In this document: positions 49,667 to 59,014 of the stretch, piece after piece | How positions within the stretch are numbered: position 1 is the first letter of the stretch | Layout of the letters: each line of letters starts with the position of its first letter | NCBI RefSeq assembly: GCF_000385335.1 | Contig: NZ_ARWA01000001.1 | Location: 124,001 to 188,000, forward strand | Source of the DNA: Methyloferula stellata AR4 | Lineage (GTDB): Bacteria; Pseudomonadota; Alphaproteobacteria; Rhizobiales; Beijerinckiaceae | Direction of reading: 5' to 3' | DNA length: 64,000 bases | Translations under genes and position numbers: made by a program | The notes under the pieces: model-generated | Told to the model about the DNA's origin: nothing | Database searches by the model: none | The model's input: the letters and a program-made list of their open reading frames with translations, nothing else

Positions 49667-50674
49667 TCAGCCGAGTTTGCCCATGGCGACAGCGGTATCT
49701 GCCATGCGGTTCGAAAAGCCCCATTCGTTGTCGTACCAGGATACGACGCGGACGAAATTATCGCCCATGACCTTCGTCTGATCCATATGAAAAATGGACG
49801 AGCGGGAATCATGGTTGAAGTCGATCGAGACGTTCTTGAAATCAGTATAGCCCAGAATGCCTTTCAGCTCCTGCTCGCTCGCGCGCCGCACGATATCCTT
49901 GACCTCGTCGGCACTGGTCGAGCGTTTGGCGACGAATTTGAGGTCGATGACGGAGACATTCGGCGTCGGCACCCTGATCGCCGCCCCGTCCAATTTCCCG
50001 GCGAGCTCGGGCAGCACCAGCCCCAAGGCTTTCGCGGCGCCGGTGGTGGTCGGCACCATCGAGAGGCTCGCGGCGCGGCCGCGATAGAGATCCTTGTGCA
50101 TCGTATCGAGCGTCGGCTGATCGCCGGTATAGGAATGAATCGTCGTCATGAAGCCGGTTTCGATTCCCAAAGCGTCGTTCATGATCTTGGCGACGGGCGC
50201 GAGACAATTCGTCGTGCAGGAGCCGTTCGAGACGACGTAGTGGTCCCTGGTGAGCTTTTCGTGGTTGACGCCATAGACGACCGTGAGATCCGCCTGTTCC
50301 GCGGGCGCCGAGACAAGCACGCGTCGTGCTCCGGCCTTGAGATGCGCGGAGGCCTTCTCCTTGCTGGTGAAGAAGCCCGTGCATTCAAGCGCGATATCGA
50401 CACCCAGTTCCTTATGCGGCAATGCAGCGGGGTCCTTGATGGCCGTAACCCTGATCGGGCCAGTACCGACATCAAGGCAATCGCCTGAAACTTTCACCTC
50501 GCCGGGAAACCGGCCGTGAACCGAGTCGAAACGCAAAAGATGCGCATTGGTTTCGACCGGGCCCAAATCATTGATTGAAACCACGCGGATGTCCTGCCGC
50601 CCGGATTCGATGATCGCCCGCAACACGTTGCGGCCGATGCGGCCAAATCCGTTGATCGCGACATGAACGGCCAT
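49667..50674 (-). CDS. gap: Glyceraldehyde-3-phosphate dehydrogenase, type I
   Basis: 335 residues from the ATG at 50674 (AGGAAGGAACATTCGG upstream). NAD-binding [14 protein letters not shown], catalytic Cys in [15 protein letters not shown], His in [10 protein letters not shown], and [12 protein letters not shown] at the end are all present. It makes 1,3-bisphosphoglycerate from glyceraldehyde 3-phosphate. Asn in INDLGP favours NAD or dual use. It heads gap-pgk. In relatives the transketolase gene is often directly upstream; here that position is a 560-base spacer. Confidence 0.97.
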   Translation of the reverse strand: MAVHVAINGFGRIGRNVLRAIIESGRQDIRVVSINDLGPVETNAHLLRFDSVHGRFPGEVKVSGDCLDVGTGPIRVTAIKDPAALPHKELGVDIALECTGFFTSKEKASAHLKAGARRVLVSAPAEQADLTVVYGVNHEKLTRDHYVVSNGSCTTNCLAPVAKIMNDALGIETGFMTTIHSYTGDQPTLDTMHKDLYRGRAASLSMVPTTTGAAKALGLVLPELAGKLDGAAIRVPTPNVSVIDLKFVAKRSTSADEVKDIVRRASEQELKGILGYTDFKNVSIDFNHDSRSSIFHMDQTKVMGDNFVRVVSWYDNEWGFSNRMADTAVAMGKLG

Positions 50675-51238
50675 TCCGAATGTTCCTTCCTGTTGGAAAT
50701 CAAGTGCGGCGTGAGACAATCGGGACCCCTATGGATCCGCGACGACGGTCGGCCTGAGCTTCAGGTCCGCAGAGCCTCGGACGTTTAAGTTGAACCAGGT
50801 CCAATGCTCCAGCTCTTTGTCTTCGCACCGGATTTTCCGAAATCGCTGCCCGCTTCCGAACCCGATGCTTTCGACCGATTTTTTCGGCTTATATCATATA
50901 GCCGGAGGCCAGCTATCCGTCGTTATGCTCTCCCGTCTTGCGCTTAGATCACGATGACCTTCCGTGAAAACAAGCCCGGAGCGCCCTGCCCGCCTCCCCA
51001 ATGGGCTGCCCGCCCGCATCGGCGGCCACGCTTTTGATGTCTTTTTCGTTTTGCATCGGGCGGCGCCGCGCGCAATGCGGGGTTCTCCTAGCGAGCCAAA
51101 ATGTCGCGGCGGTATTGGAGGGGCAACTGAGCGATCCCAAACGGGCATAGACTCACTCCCCTGTGGTGAACCCCGAACTGCGCGTTGACGGGTGCGGCGG
51201 ACTGCCTCCTAATGGATGATCTTGGTAAATCACGGCAA
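50675..51238. other. Long spacer between divergent gap and DUF4164 genes
   Basis: No convincing full gene. A minus-strand frame opens at an ATG near 51057 (MQNEKDIKSVAADAGGQPIG) and stops at 50949 after about 35 codons, close to a partial palindromic repeat (AGATCACGATGACCTTCC at 50946). It could be the start of a truncated gene. Promoters for gap and the DUF4164 gene should be here. Confidence 0.4.
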
Positions 51239-51529
51239 ATGACAACGCCACCCCGACTTGAGACCGCGCTCAAACGGCTCACTGCTGCGCTCGACCAACT
51301 CGAGGCGGCGGCAGAGAGGCGTGCGCAGGCCGACGCGGGGCGGGCCAATCGGGAGGAAGAATTCACCGTGATGCAGGATGATCGCACGCGGCTCGCCGTC
51401 GAACTCGACGGCGTGCTCGCCCGCTCGTCCACTTTGGAATTGGCCAATGACGAGGTGGCCCGGCGCCTTCAGGGCGTCGGCACGACGATCAAGACGATTT
51501 TGGAAAAGGCCTATTTGACAGAGAAATAG
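51239..51529 (+). CDS. DUF4164 coiled-coil protein
   Basis: 96 residues from the ATG at 51239; an ATG at 51212 is equally possible since neither has a strong ribosome site. The whole length is one amphipathic helix rich in Ala, Leu, Glu and Arg (RLETALKRLTAALDQLEAAA, and ELANDEVARRLQGVGTTIKT), typical of DUF4164, a short coiled-coil family restricted to Rhizobiales. It is always next to zapA, and here the two are 48 bases apart on the same strand. A role in division with ZapA is plausible; no function is proven. Confidence 0.85.
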   Translation: MTTPPRLETALKRLTAALDQLEAAAERRAQADAGRANREEEFTVMQDDRTRLAVELDGVLARSSTLELANDEVARRLQGVGTTIKTILEKAYLTEK

Positions 51530-51577
51530 CGCATTTCTCCTTCAAATAAGCGGCAGCTCACGCCTCTGGTGATCCTA

Positions 51578-51946
51578 ATGCCTCAAGTGACCGTGACGAT
51601 CTCTGGCCATACCTATCGCATGGCCTGCGCCGAGGGCGAAGAAGCGCATCTGCAAGGCCTCGCCCGATCGGTCGATGAAAAGATCGAGCACCTGAAAGAG
51701 ACATTCGGCGAAATCGGCGATCAGCGCATCACTATTATGGCAGCGATCACGGTTGCCGATGAATTGGCCGAGGCCAAAGGCAAAATCGCCAGGCTCGAAG
51801 CCGAAGTTCAAAACCTCAAGGCCAATGCCTCGCATGTGCTGTCGAATCGCGAGGCCTGGGCCGATCACATAGCTGATTCGCTCGTCGACGCGGCGGCCAG
51901 GATCGAGCGCGTGGCGCAGGATCTGAACGGCGGCGTTCAAGACTGA
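51578..51946 (+). CDS. zapA: Cell division protein ZapA
   Basis: 122 residues from the ATG at 51578 (MPQVTVTISGHTYRMAC); an upstream GTG three codons earlier is less likely. The N-terminal ZapA domain (about 1-60, with LQGLARSVDEKIEHLKE) precedes a coiled coil (LAEAKGKIARLEAEVQNLKA). The protein crosslinks FtsZ filaments in the division ring. It follows the DUF4164 gene. In most alphaproteobacteria the 6S RNA gene comes next; here a leftward diguanylate cyclase gene lies in between. Confidence 0.93.
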   Translation: MPQVTVTISGHTYRMACAEGEEAHLQGLARSVDEKIEHLKETFGEIGDQRITIMAAITVADELAEAKGKIARLEAEVQNLKANASHVLSNREAWADHIADSLVDAAARIERVAQDLNGGVQD

Positions 51947-51956
51947 ACGGCGCAGA

Positions 51957-53519
51957 TCACGATGCCCGCGCCGAGGGCCGTCCGTCCCGACTTTGACTGG
52001 GGTCGGGCTCAGCTTTTAAGGCGATCATCCGATTACGCCCGAGGCGTTTCGCCTGATACAATCTTTGGTCGGCCTCTGCGATCAATTGCTTTGCGGTCAA
52101 GTCGGCGTTGCCCGACATGATAGACACGCCGCCGCTTATGCTGACATAGGGTCCCGCGGGTGAATATCCGTGTGGAATCCGCAGCCGCGACACGGCCTCG
52201 AGCGCCGCCTCGGCAAGCTGAATCGCGCCGGCAAGTTCGGTCTCAGGCAAGACCATGGCGAACTCCTCACCACCATATCGGGCCGCCAAATCGGCCGGCC
52301 GACGGCAGCAAGAGCGTATGGCTTCCGCGACTTGCTTCAAACATTCATCACCCTTTGGATGCCCGTAGTGATCGTTATAGGCTTTGAATGCATCGATATC
52401 GCACAAGACGAGCGCCAAGGTGCGGTGGAAACGCATCGCGATAGCGATCTGAGCTTCGAGATAAGTGTCGAAGAAACGCCGGTTGGCGAGATGGGTCAGC
52501 CCGTCTTCCAAAGCCAATTGCTCGAGTGATTTATTCGCGGCCTCGAGCTGTTGGGTGCGTTCGTAAACCCGCTGTTCAAGGTCTGCATTGAGCGCTCTTA
52601 TCTCAACCTCGGCACGCTTGCGGATGACGTCGGTCCCGTGAAGCGTGATCGCCGTCGATGCGACAGCGATGATACAAACCACCATGCTGAGGAGAACCAG
52701 CAAGGCAACACCGAATTGGTAGCCGAAAAACCCTGCACGGCCGCCCGCTATATGTACCCATCCCAGTCCAAAGAGGAAAACAGGAAGGGCGGGAAACAGT
52801 CTTCGGCATACGACGCCTCCGGCCGTATCGCTCGTGGCGAGGCCGGCAAATCCATAGGCTCTATCCGAGCCCATAATGGCCAGTTCGAGAATGAAAAAAG
52901 CCAAGGCCGTAGGCAACGCCATCGTCGTGTACAGCCTGATCTGATAAAGAGCGTCGACGCCATATATGTAGCCCATGAGCGCCAGGGTCGAGATGAATAG
53001 ACCCGGAATCACGACCCAATGGGCCCAAAGCGCGATACTTGGCTTGCGCGCCTTGAGACACAATAGAGCAGTGCCTACGGACATAAAGGAAAGGGATGTC
53101 GCGGGCGACATCAGGCCTGGTCGGCGGCCTGGTGGGGACAATTCGTTGTCGCGCAGAATGAATTGATCGATCCTGAGATCAATATTGAAGACGTTTTCGA
53201 CTATCGAAAGCGCGCCGATCATCGCCGCGAGTGCTGCAAGGATCCTGGCCAAACGAGACGTCCAGGATTTTGGGGCCGGGCTATTCAATAACCAAAGCGA
53301 TGCAGCAGCGGTGAGGAAACCGAAGGCCGTGTTTATTTTCAATGTCGCCAAGCCAGGCAGCAAGCTCCTAAGGATTTCGATGTCGAAAACCCAGCCAATG
53401 GCGGCAGTCGTCGCGACGGCGATGACAAACAGGGCACCCGCTTGAGCGAAGCAACCGAGGCAGAAGCCATACGACTCGCCGGGTGTCCTATGCTGTCTGG
53501 TCGTGGACGAAGCGTGCAT
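51957..53519 (-). CDS. Membrane-bound diguanylate cyclase (GGDEF)
   Basis: 520 residues from the ATG at 53519; a TTG four codons earlier is possible. Seven or eight membrane helices fill residues 20-295, with a periplasmic stretch at about 105-140. A coiled coil (EIRALNADLEQRVYERTQQL) leads to the GGDEF domain (about 335-500). The active site GGEEF (416-420) and the upstream inhibitory site RPAD (407-410), exactly five residues before, are intact. The enzyme should make cyclic di-GMP from GTP with product feedback. The N-terminal sensor resembles MASE-type membrane sensors but I cannot name it. It stands between zapA and the 6S RNA gene on the opposite strand. Confidence 0.92.
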   Translation of the reverse strand: MHASSTTRQHRTPGESYGFCLGCFAQAGALFVIAVATTAAIGWVFDIEILRSLLPGLATLKINTAFGFLTAAASLWLLNSPAPKSWTSRLARILAALAAMIGALSIVENVFNIDLRIDQFILRDNELSPPGRRPGLMSPATSLSFMSVGTALLCLKARKPSIALWAHWVVIPGLFISTLALMGYIYGVDALYQIRLYTTMALPTALAFFILELAIMGSDRAYGFAGLATSDTAGGVVCRRLFPALPVFLFGLGWVHIAGGRAGFFGYQFGVALLVLLSMVVCIIAVASTAITLHGTDVIRKRAEVEIRALNADLEQRVYERTQQLEAANKSLEQLALEDGLTHLANRRFFDTYLEAQIAIAMRFHRTLALVLCDIDAFKAYNDHYGHPKGDECLKQVAEAIRSCCRRPADLAARYGGEEFAMVLPETELAGAIQLAEAALEAVSRLRIPHGYSPAGPYVSISGGVSIMSGNADLTAKQLIAEADQRLYQAKRLGRNRMIALKAEPDPSQSRDGRPSARAS

Positions 53520-53801
53520 TGGCGGGGCCAACTTTCATCTCGCGCGGCTTGGAAGCCAGCGATCTGGTCTGCGCTCTATCCATTTCTGCGGCCTTAAATA
53601 TCAAGGCAGAATTGAGTACGCCCCATATACCCATAATATTTACAATGGTTTGAGCCTGCACCAGGCTATATTAAGTCTGCTTTTAAGTGTCGCCGTGGAC
53701 CTCGGCTTATGGCTGGTTTCACGGAAAATGGATATTTAACCGAGACGCACCGCGCCCGCTGGCACTTTGCATCATTGCGTCCTACATTACGCAGGCGGAG
53801 C
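53520..53801. other. Spacer before 6S RNA
   Basis: About 280 bases without a supported gene. The first half is A/T-rich (CCCATATACCCATAATATTT near 53620). It should contain the promoters of the diguanylate cyclase gene and of the 6S RNA. Confidence 0.4.
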
Positions 53802-53949
53802 TGCGGGGTGCGTGTTGGATCTGTATTCCCGGGGCCTTATCGATCTCTAAGGGAGCTGTCCCTGACCAAGTCCGTGGACTTGGACACACGGCGCCCACCT
53901 ACGTTGTAGGTTCCCGGGGTCGATATCCCACGGCCTTGGCGGCCCCGCA
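53802..53949 (+). ncRNA. ssrS: 6S RNA
   Basis: A 148-base segment closed by TGCGGGG (53802) and CCCCGCA (53943). Inside, a long imperfect stem with GTATTCCCGGGGCCTTATCG on one side and GGTTCCCGGGGTCGATATCC on the other is separated from a terminal arm (CAAGTCCGTGGACTTGG), leaving a large open bubble as in 6S RNA. The position just upstream of the 5-formyl-THF cyclo-ligase gene and near zapA is the standard one. 6S RNA binds sigma-70 RNA polymerase and dampens transcription in stationary phase. Ends are approximate. Confidence 0.85.
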
Positions 53950-53956
53950 CTTCACA

Positions 53957-54003
53957 TAATCCCGGAAAGTTGCTGACTTTCCGGGTGGGTTATGCGTCAA
54001 AAC
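53957..54003. repeat. Palindrome of the CCCGAAAAGTTG family
   Basis: ATAATCCCGGAAAGTTGCTG and ACTTTCCGGGTGGGTTATGC form the hairpin CCCGGAAAGT/ACTTTCCGGG. It separates 6S RNA from the cyclo-ligase gene and is related to copies at 25009 and 63705. It might help end the 6S transcript. Confidence 0.7.
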
Positions 54004-54032
54004 CAAAAGCCCCTTCTCACCTGCCAGGCGTA

Positions 54033-54611
54033 ATGACTCTTCCCGAACCGAAGGCCGCGCTGCGCGTGCAAGCGCTTTCAAGGCGTGGCCTCGTCACCAA
54101 GGCCGAGGCCGAGGCCTTTGCGAAACGGCTCGCCGAAATCGGCGCCGGACTCGCCGCCGAATATCAGGCAGAGGCGGTTTCCGGCTTCTGGCCGATCAAG
54201 AACGAGCCTTCGACCCTGCCGCTGCTCGAAACGCTCAGCGGTCGCGGCATCGTCACGAGCCTCCCGGTGATGACGGGCCGCGACCAGCCCCTGACCTTCC
54301 GCGCCTGGCGGCCGGGCGAGCCGCTCGCCGAGGTCCAGATGAAGATCAAGGAGCCGCCGCCCGAGGCGCCAGAGGTCTTGCCGGACCTGCTGTTCGTGCC
54401 GCTCGCTGGTTTCGACAGGCGGGGCGGACGGCTCGGCTACGGCGCCGGCTATTATGACCGCACCCTCGCCAAGCTTCGCGCCATGAAGAAGATCACAGCC
54501 GTCGGCATCGCCTTCGAGGTGCAGGAATTGCAAGAAATTCCGCAAGAGCCGCACGATGAGCCGCTCGATTATGTGCTAACCGAGCGCAGTCTGATTGTCT
54601 GCCGGCACTAA
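54033..54611 (+). CDS. 5-formyltetrahydrofolate cyclo-ligase family protein
   Basis: 192 residues from the ATG at 54033; the frame extends 21 codons upstream into the repeat. Family motifs are seen: the basic start KAALRVQALSRRGL, FWPIKNEPST, LLFVPLAGFDRRGGRLGYGA with YYDRTL (ATP/substrate loop), and an end resembling DYVLTER. The enzyme turns 5-formyl-THF into 5,10-methenyl-THF at the cost of ATP. Placement downstream of 6S RNA is a conserved bacterial arrangement (ssrS-ygfA). A YmdB-like gene follows after 34 bases, so the two are likely co-transcribed. Confidence 0.93.
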   Translation: MTLPEPKAALRVQALSRRGLVTKAEAEAFAKRLAEIGAGLAAEYQAEAVSGFWPIKNEPSTLPLLETLSGRGIVTSLPVMTGRDQPLTFRAWRPGEPLAEVQMKIKEPPPEAPEVLPDLLFVPLAGFDRRGGRLGYGAGYYDRTLAKLRAMKKITAVGIAFEVQELQEIPQEPHDEPLDYVLTERSLIVCRH

Positions 54612-54645
54612 TCCCGATCCGGGGATCGGGTTTTAAAGGATAAAT

Positions 54646-55464
54646 ATGCGTCTTTTGTTCATCGGCGATGTCGTCGGCAAGGCCGGCCGCGCTGCGATTC
54701 TCGACGAAATTCCGGCCTTGCGGGCCGCCTGGGATCTCGATTGCATCGTCGTCAATGGCGAGAATGCCGCCGGCGGCTTCGGCATCACCGAGACGATCTG
54801 CGGCGAGTTTTTATCAGCCGGCGTCGATTGCGTGACGCTCGGCAATCATGCTTTCGATCAGCGCGAGGCGATGGTTTTCATCAATCGCCAGCCGCGCCTG
54901 ATCCGGCCGGCGAATTACCCGCCGGGCACGCCTGGCTGCGGCGCCAATCTCATCGAAACCGCCAAGGGCCAAAGAGTGCTTGTCGTCAATGTGCTCGGCC
55001 GGCTTTTCATGGACGCGCTCGACGATCCCTTTCCGGCGATCGAGCGCGAGCTCTCCGCCTGCCCGCTGGGTGCCGCCTGCGACGCGGCGATCGTCGATTT
55101 CCACGCCGAGGCAACGAGCGAGAAACAGGCTTTCGCGCATTTCGTCGACGGGCGCGCCTCACTGGTCGTCGGCACCCATACGCATGTGCCGACCGCCGAT
55201 CATCAGATTCTGCCCCAGGGCACCGGCTATATGACCGATGCCGGCATGACCGGCGATTATGATTCGGTGATCGGCATGGAAAAGGAAGAACCTGTGCGGC
55301 GATTCTCGACACGCCTGCCGGGGCCGCGGGTCGAACCTGCCTCGGGCAAGGCGACGCTCTGCGGCGTTGCCGTCGAAACCGATGCGAAGGGCCTCGCGAT
55401 CAATATCGCGCCGGTTCGGGTCGGCGGGCGGCTGTCCCAGGCGAAGCCGGAATTTTGGGGCTGA
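54646..55464 (+). CDS. YmdB-like metallophosphoesterase (TIGR00282)
   Basis: 272 residues. It begins MRLLFIGDVVGKAGR (Asp of the first metal motif). Then follow VVNGENAAGGFG (Asn/Glu metal ligands), TLGNHAFDQRE, FHAEATSEKQAFAHF and GTHTHVPTADHQILPQGTGY, a full di-iron phosphoesterase set. Relatives hydrolyse 2',3'-cyclic AMP and affect biofilm and motility in Bacillus. Cytoplasmic. It follows the cyclo-ligase gene by 34 bases. Its phosphate target here is unknown. Confidence 0.92.
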   Translation: MRLLFIGDVVGKAGRAAILDEIPALRAAWDLDCIVVNGENAAGGFGITETICGEFLSAGVDCVTLGNHAFDQREAMVFINRQPRLIRPANYPPGTPGCGANLIETAKGQRVLVVNVLGRLFMDALDDPFPAIERELSACPLGAACDAAIVDFHAEATSEKQAFAHFVDGRASLVVGTHTHVPTADHQILPQGTGYMTDAGMTGDYDSVIGMEKEEPVRRFSTRLPGPRVEPASGKATLCGVAVETDAKGLAINIAPVRVGGRLSQAKPEFWG

Positions 55465-55541
55465 CAGGGCCCGCTCGCGGGCGGCAAAAGCACAAACCTC
55501 GAGGAACCCGCTCTTAAGGAAGCCGCGCTAAAGCTGCGGGC

Positions 55542-56780
55542 ATGGCCCAAACGACTTCTCCCGCACAGGATTTCAGCCCGTCGGCGACCGGCGCCTCGGC
55601 AACCTCCCGAGAGACTCTCAGGTTTCTCGCGCTCACCTCGGCGGTCCTTTTCATTGGCATGCTTGGCGCCTATGCCCTCGGACTGCATGGCTCCCTGCCT
55701 TTTCCGCAGGACGGCAATGGCAATATTCTCGGCCATGATTTTCTAAATACATGGTTCTTCGGCAAGGCCGCTTTTCTCGACGATCCCGGCAGGTTTTACG
55801 ATCACGACGCCTATGCAGGCTGGGTCAGCGAGGTCGTGCCCAATAATATTGTCGAACGCCTATGGTCCTATCCGCCGCATTTTTTGCTGATGGCAGCGCC
55901 TCTTGGCTATCTTCCCTATCCGCTGGCTCTGGCCGTCTGGACCCTCACAGGCCTCGCCGCGCTTTACGGCGCAATACGCGGCGACCGGCTTTCGACCTTT
56001 ACGATTCTGACCTCGCCCGCCGCTTTGTTTTGCATCATTTCTGGCCAGATCTCGTTCTTTCTGGCGGCTTTCATGCTGGCCGCCTTGCGGCATCTCGACC
56101 GCAGGCCGCTCATCGCCGGCTTTCTCATCTCGCTTTGCACGGTCAAGCCGCAGACAGGGCTCCTGATTCCAGTTCTGCTCGTCGCTTCGGGACGCTGGCG
56201 GGTCTTATGCGCAGCGGCGCTTGGCACATGCGGCCTCGCCGCCGCGAGCCTGCTGATCTGGGGCGTCGACATCTGGCGCGATTACATCGGCCTCGGCCTG
56301 CCGGCTCAGCTCGCCGATACGGCCGGGACCTATCAGGTGCTCACCCCCTGGTCCCCGACGATCACGACGGCGCTGATCATGGCTGGCCTTGATGCGAAAG
56401 CCGCGGCGATCCTTCAATTGGGCTTTGCCGCGCTCGCCGCTCTGCTGGTCGCAATCGGATGCCGGCGCGGCCCAATGGACGCGCGCAAGACCGCCCTATT
56501 TCTCGCCTGTTCGGTCTTTGCCGCGCCCTATCTTCTGGCGCACGATCTCGTCGCCGTCACCGCCGCGGCGGTCATGCTGGCGGTGGCCGAGCCTTTGGAC
56601 AAATGGGGCTCCCTTGCCGTGAAAGCCATATTCCTTCTGCCCATGCTGCAGATGGCCGCCGGCGTCGCCCATATACCGGGGGTGGCGATCGTCCCGGTTG
56701 GCTTCGCGCTTTGGGCTTTTCTGCGCCGCGACCCGGCACCGCCAAATCCCTGCCCTTCCGCCGTGCCTATAGCACCCTGA
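55542..56780 (+). CDS. GT87/DUF2029 polyprenyl-type membrane glycosyltransferase
   Basis: 412 residues with about ten membrane helices. The start ATG follows GCTAAAGCTGCGGGC (weak site), with a disordered 24-residue head. The first periplasmic loop has GHDFLNTWFFGKAAF and PGRFYDHDAYAGW, where the Asp matches the catalytic acidic residue of GT-C enzymes. YPPHFLLMAAPLGYLPYPLA and CTVKPQTGLLIPVLL are characteristic of GT87 (DUF2029), whose mycobacterial members add mannose from polyprenyl phosphate. Acceptor unknown. It stands between the YmdB-like gene and yebC, same strand, gaps of 77 and 147 bases. Confidence 0.87.
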   Translation: MAQTTSPAQDFSPSATGASATSRETLRFLALTSAVLFIGMLGAYALGLHGSLPFPQDGNGNILGHDFLNTWFFGKAAFLDDPGRFYDHDAYAGWVSEVVPNNIVERLWSYPPHFLLMAAPLGYLPYPLALAVWTLTGLAALYGAIRGDRLSTFTILTSPAALFCIISGQISFFLAAFMLAALRHLDRRPLIAGFLISLCTVKPQTGLLIPVLLVASGRWRVLCAAALGTCGLAAASLLIWGVDIWRDYIGLGLPAQLADTAGTYQVLTPWSPTITTALIMAGLDAKAAAILQLGFAALAALLVAIGCRRGPMDARKTALFLACSVFAAPYLLAHDLVAVTAAAVMLAVAEPLDKWGSLAVKAIFLLPMLQMAAGVAHIPGVAIVPVGFALWAFLRRDPAPPNPCPSAVPIAP

Positions 56781-56927
56781 CGGTTGCTTCCGCCATATGG
56801 GGCCGAGAGACTGCGTCAGAGGCGCGCGATAGGGCTGCTTTTCTCCCTGAAATAAGAGCATTATAAGACACGCTGACAGCATCGGCCGGGCCGGGACCCG
56901 GCAAACCTTTGGGCACTGAGGACGGGA

Positions 56928-57674
56928 ATGTCAGGTCATAGTCAGTTTAAAAACATCATGCATAAGAAGGGCAAGCAGGATGCGATCCGCTCCAAGCTCT
57001 TCTCCAAGCTGGCGCGCGAAATCACCGTCGCCGCGAAGCTCGGCCTCCCCGACCCCAATATGAATGCGCGGCTGCGCGCCGCCTGTATCGCGGCCCGCGT
57101 CGAAAATATGCCGAAAGACAATATCGAGCGCGCCATCAAGAAGGCAGCAGCCACCGATGGCGAAAATTACGATGAAGTCCGCTACGAGGGCTATGCGCCG
57201 GGCGGCGTCGCCGTCATCATCGAAGCCCTGACCGACAATCGCAACCGGACGGCGGGCGAGGTACGCTCCGCTTTCACCAAGGCGGGCGGCGCCTTGGCCG
57301 AGACGGGCGCGGTCTCCTTCATGTTCGATCATGTCGGCATGATCGAATTCGATCCCAAGGTCGCGACTGAGGACGCCATGATGGAAGCGGCGATCGAGGC
57401 CGGTGCCAATGATGTCGCCACGACCGAGTTCGGCCATGAGGTCGTCACGGCGCTCGAAAGCCTGCGCGAAGTGGCGCAAGCGCTCGAAAGCAAGTTCGGC
57501 GAGCCGCGTAAGTCGGCCTTGATCTGGAAACCGCAGAACACGATTGCGGTCGAAGATGAGGCGGGCGAAAAGATCTTGAAGCTTGTCGGCGTGCTCGAGG
57601 ACAATGACGACGTGCAGAACGTCTATGCCAATTTCGAGATTTCCGACGCACTGATGGCGAAGCTCAGCGGCTAG
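56928..57674 (+). CDS. YebC/PmpR-family translation/transcription factor
   Basis: 248 residues. It starts [19 protein letters not shown], the TACO1/YebC beginning, with GAGGACGGGA upstream. Family motifs continue as [20 protein letters not shown] and [21 protein letters not shown]. Long annotated as DNA-binding, the family is now linked to relief of ribosome stalling at proline-rich stretches. In many genomes ruvC follows; here a leftward thpR gene overlaps its stop by 11 bases. Cytoplasmic, standard length. Confidence 0.95.
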   Translation: MSGHSQFKNIMHKKGKQDAIRSKLFSKLAREITVAAKLGLPDPNMNARLRAACIAARVENMPKDNIERAIKKAAATDGENYDEVRYEGYAPGGVAVIIEALTDNRNRTAGEVRSAFTKAGGALAETGAVSFMFDHVGMIEFDPKVATEDAMMEAAIEAGANDVATTEFGHEVVTALESLREVAQALESKFGEPRKSALIWKPQNTIAVEDEAGEKILKLVGVLEDNDDVQNVYANFEISDALMAKLSG

Positions 57675-58230
57675 CGATGGCGTCTTGCCGCGTCCTCGAC
57701 TGCAGCGGATACGCCGCCTCGACCACATAGGGGCCGCCGCCGACCGAGTCGCGCGATGAGAACAGCACGAACCGCGCCGCCTCGAAGCTGCGGGAGAAAA
57801 ACCCGCCGCGCATCGCGAGATAATCGGCCACGGCCAAAGTCGAGGCCCCGCGCAGCCGCGCCAAGGTCACATGCGGCGTGAATTTGCGCGGCTCCGGCGG
57901 AATGCCGATCCGCCGCATCAGGCGCTCTTGTTCGGCCTGCAATTCGAGAAGCGCCTGCGCCGGCTTTGCCTTGGCAACGATGGCGCGGGGCCGGTCGCCG
58001 CCGAAGGAGCCGAGCTCTTCCAGCCTGACCGTGAAAGGCTGCCGGCGCACCGTTTCGAGCACGGCGGCGACGTCGTAAGCTGTCTTGTCGTCTATATCGC
58101 CGATGAAGCGCAAAGTGAGATGATAATTCTCGACATCGATCCAGCGCGCTCCTGAGAGGCCGCCGCGCAGCAAAGCAAGATCCGCTGCGAGATCGATCGG
58201 AATTTCGAGGCCGGTGAAGAGACGGGGCAT
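57664..58230 (-). CDS. thpR: RNA 2',3'-cyclic phosphodiesterase
   Basis: 188 residues from the ATG at 58230 (GAGGAGGG upstream), the normal family start [11 protein letters not shown]; the frame continues 50 codons upstream into the next gene. The two catalytic HxTx motifs are HLTLRFIG and HVTLARL. The enzyme (formerly called 2'-5' RNA ligase) opens cyclic phosphate ends of RNA. It is convergent with yebC, sharing 11 bases at the stops, and lies 52 bases downstream of the SGNH hydrolase gene on the same strand, so it may be in one transcript with it. Confidence 0.92.
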   Translation of the reverse strand: MPRLFTGLEIPIDLAADLALLRGGLSGARWIDVENYHLTLRFIGDIDDKTAYDVAAVLETVRRQPFTVRLEELGSFGGDRPRAIVAKAKPAQALLELQAEQERLMRRIGIPPEPRKFTPHVTLARLRGASTLAVADYLAMRGGFFSRSFEAARFVLFSSRDSVGGGPYVVEAAYPLQSRTRQDAIASR

Positions 58231-58282
58231 GAGGCCCTCCTCGGCGTCTTGAGCTGCGAAGGTCGAGAAAATGCGCTGAAAA

Positions 58283-58957
58283 TCAGCTCCGGCTCGAAAG
58301 GCTTTTGATAAAGTCCTCGACGCTTGGGAGCATGTTTTCGACGATCTTTTCGACCCCCTCGCGATTCGGATGCAAACCATCCGCCAGCTGCAATGTGGGG
58401 TTGTTCATGACATCTTTAAGAAAGAAGGGATAGAGCGGCGCATCATACTTGTGGGCAAGATCCCTATAGATCCCGTCGAAGGCCTCTTGATACTCCACCC
58501 CGAGGCTGGGCGAGGCCAGCATGCCCGCGATCAGGACCGGGATCTTGCGGCTCTTGAGCCTCGCGAGAATCGTATCGAGCGTCGCGCGCGTCAGCTTGGG
58601 ATCGAACCCGCGCAACATGTCATTCGCGCCCAATTCGAGGATAGCGGCATCGGCGCCTTCGGCGAAGGTCCAATCGAAGCGGGCGAGCCCGTCCTCGGCC
58701 GTTTCGCCGGACACGCCGGCGTTCACCACATTGACGTCGAATCCTTTGGCCCGCAGCGTTTTTTCGAGGACGGCCGGAAAGGCATCCCCCTCCGGCAGCT
58801 TATAGCCGGCGATGAGGCTGTCGCCGAAGGCAACGATTTTCACTGGCGCCGAGGCTTTGAGACGGCCGGGGAACAGCAGAGCTGAAAGAGCAAATGCCAA
58901 GCCAAGTTGGAGGACTTGGCGGCGGTGCCCATATAGGACCGGCCGAGGCTCTGCCAT
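58283..58957 (-). CDS. SGNH/GDSL arylesterase, TesA-like
   Basis: 224 residues from the ATG at 58957; the frame opens at 59038 but that would overlap the divergent ABC gene. A hydrophobic N-terminus (LQLGLAFALSALLFPG) after RRQ acts as signal peptide. The four blocks of the family are present: AFGDSLIAGY with the nucleophile Ser, NAGVSGETAEDG with the oxyanion Gly, LGANDML with Asn, and DGLHPNREG with the Asp-His pair. The periplasmic enzyme cleaves acyl thioesters, aryl esters or lysophospholipids. Divergence from a YbbA-like ATPase gene is the classical tesA-ybbA arrangement. Confidence 0.93.
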   Translation of the reverse strand: MAEPRPVLYGHRRQVLQLGLAFALSALLFPGRLKASAPVKIVAFGDSLIAGYKLPEGDAFPAVLEKTLRAKGFDVNVVNAGVSGETAEDGLARFDWTFAEGADAAILELGANDMLRGFDPKLTRATLDTILARLKSRKIPVLIAGMLASPSLGVEYQEAFDGIYRDLAHKYDAPLYPFFLKDVMNNPTLQLADGLHPNREGVEKIVENMLPSVEDFIKSLSSRS

Positions 58958-59014
58958 AGAAGCGGCCCGATCGCTGGCTAGGTCAGTGCCCGGCTGAAAT
59001 TCGGGAATGGATCT

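Noticed and set aside
48156-49781. 541-codon frame antisense to pgk
   Set aside because: Spans a repeat-filled spacer and mirrors pgk; no domain.
50949-51057. 35-codon frame MQNEKDIKSVAADAGG... as a gene
   Set aside because: Too short and ends at a partial repeat; kept only as a possible truncated remnant.
53687-53959. Small forward frames across the 6S RNA region
   Set aside because: They coincide with the 6S RNA fold and have no ribosome site.
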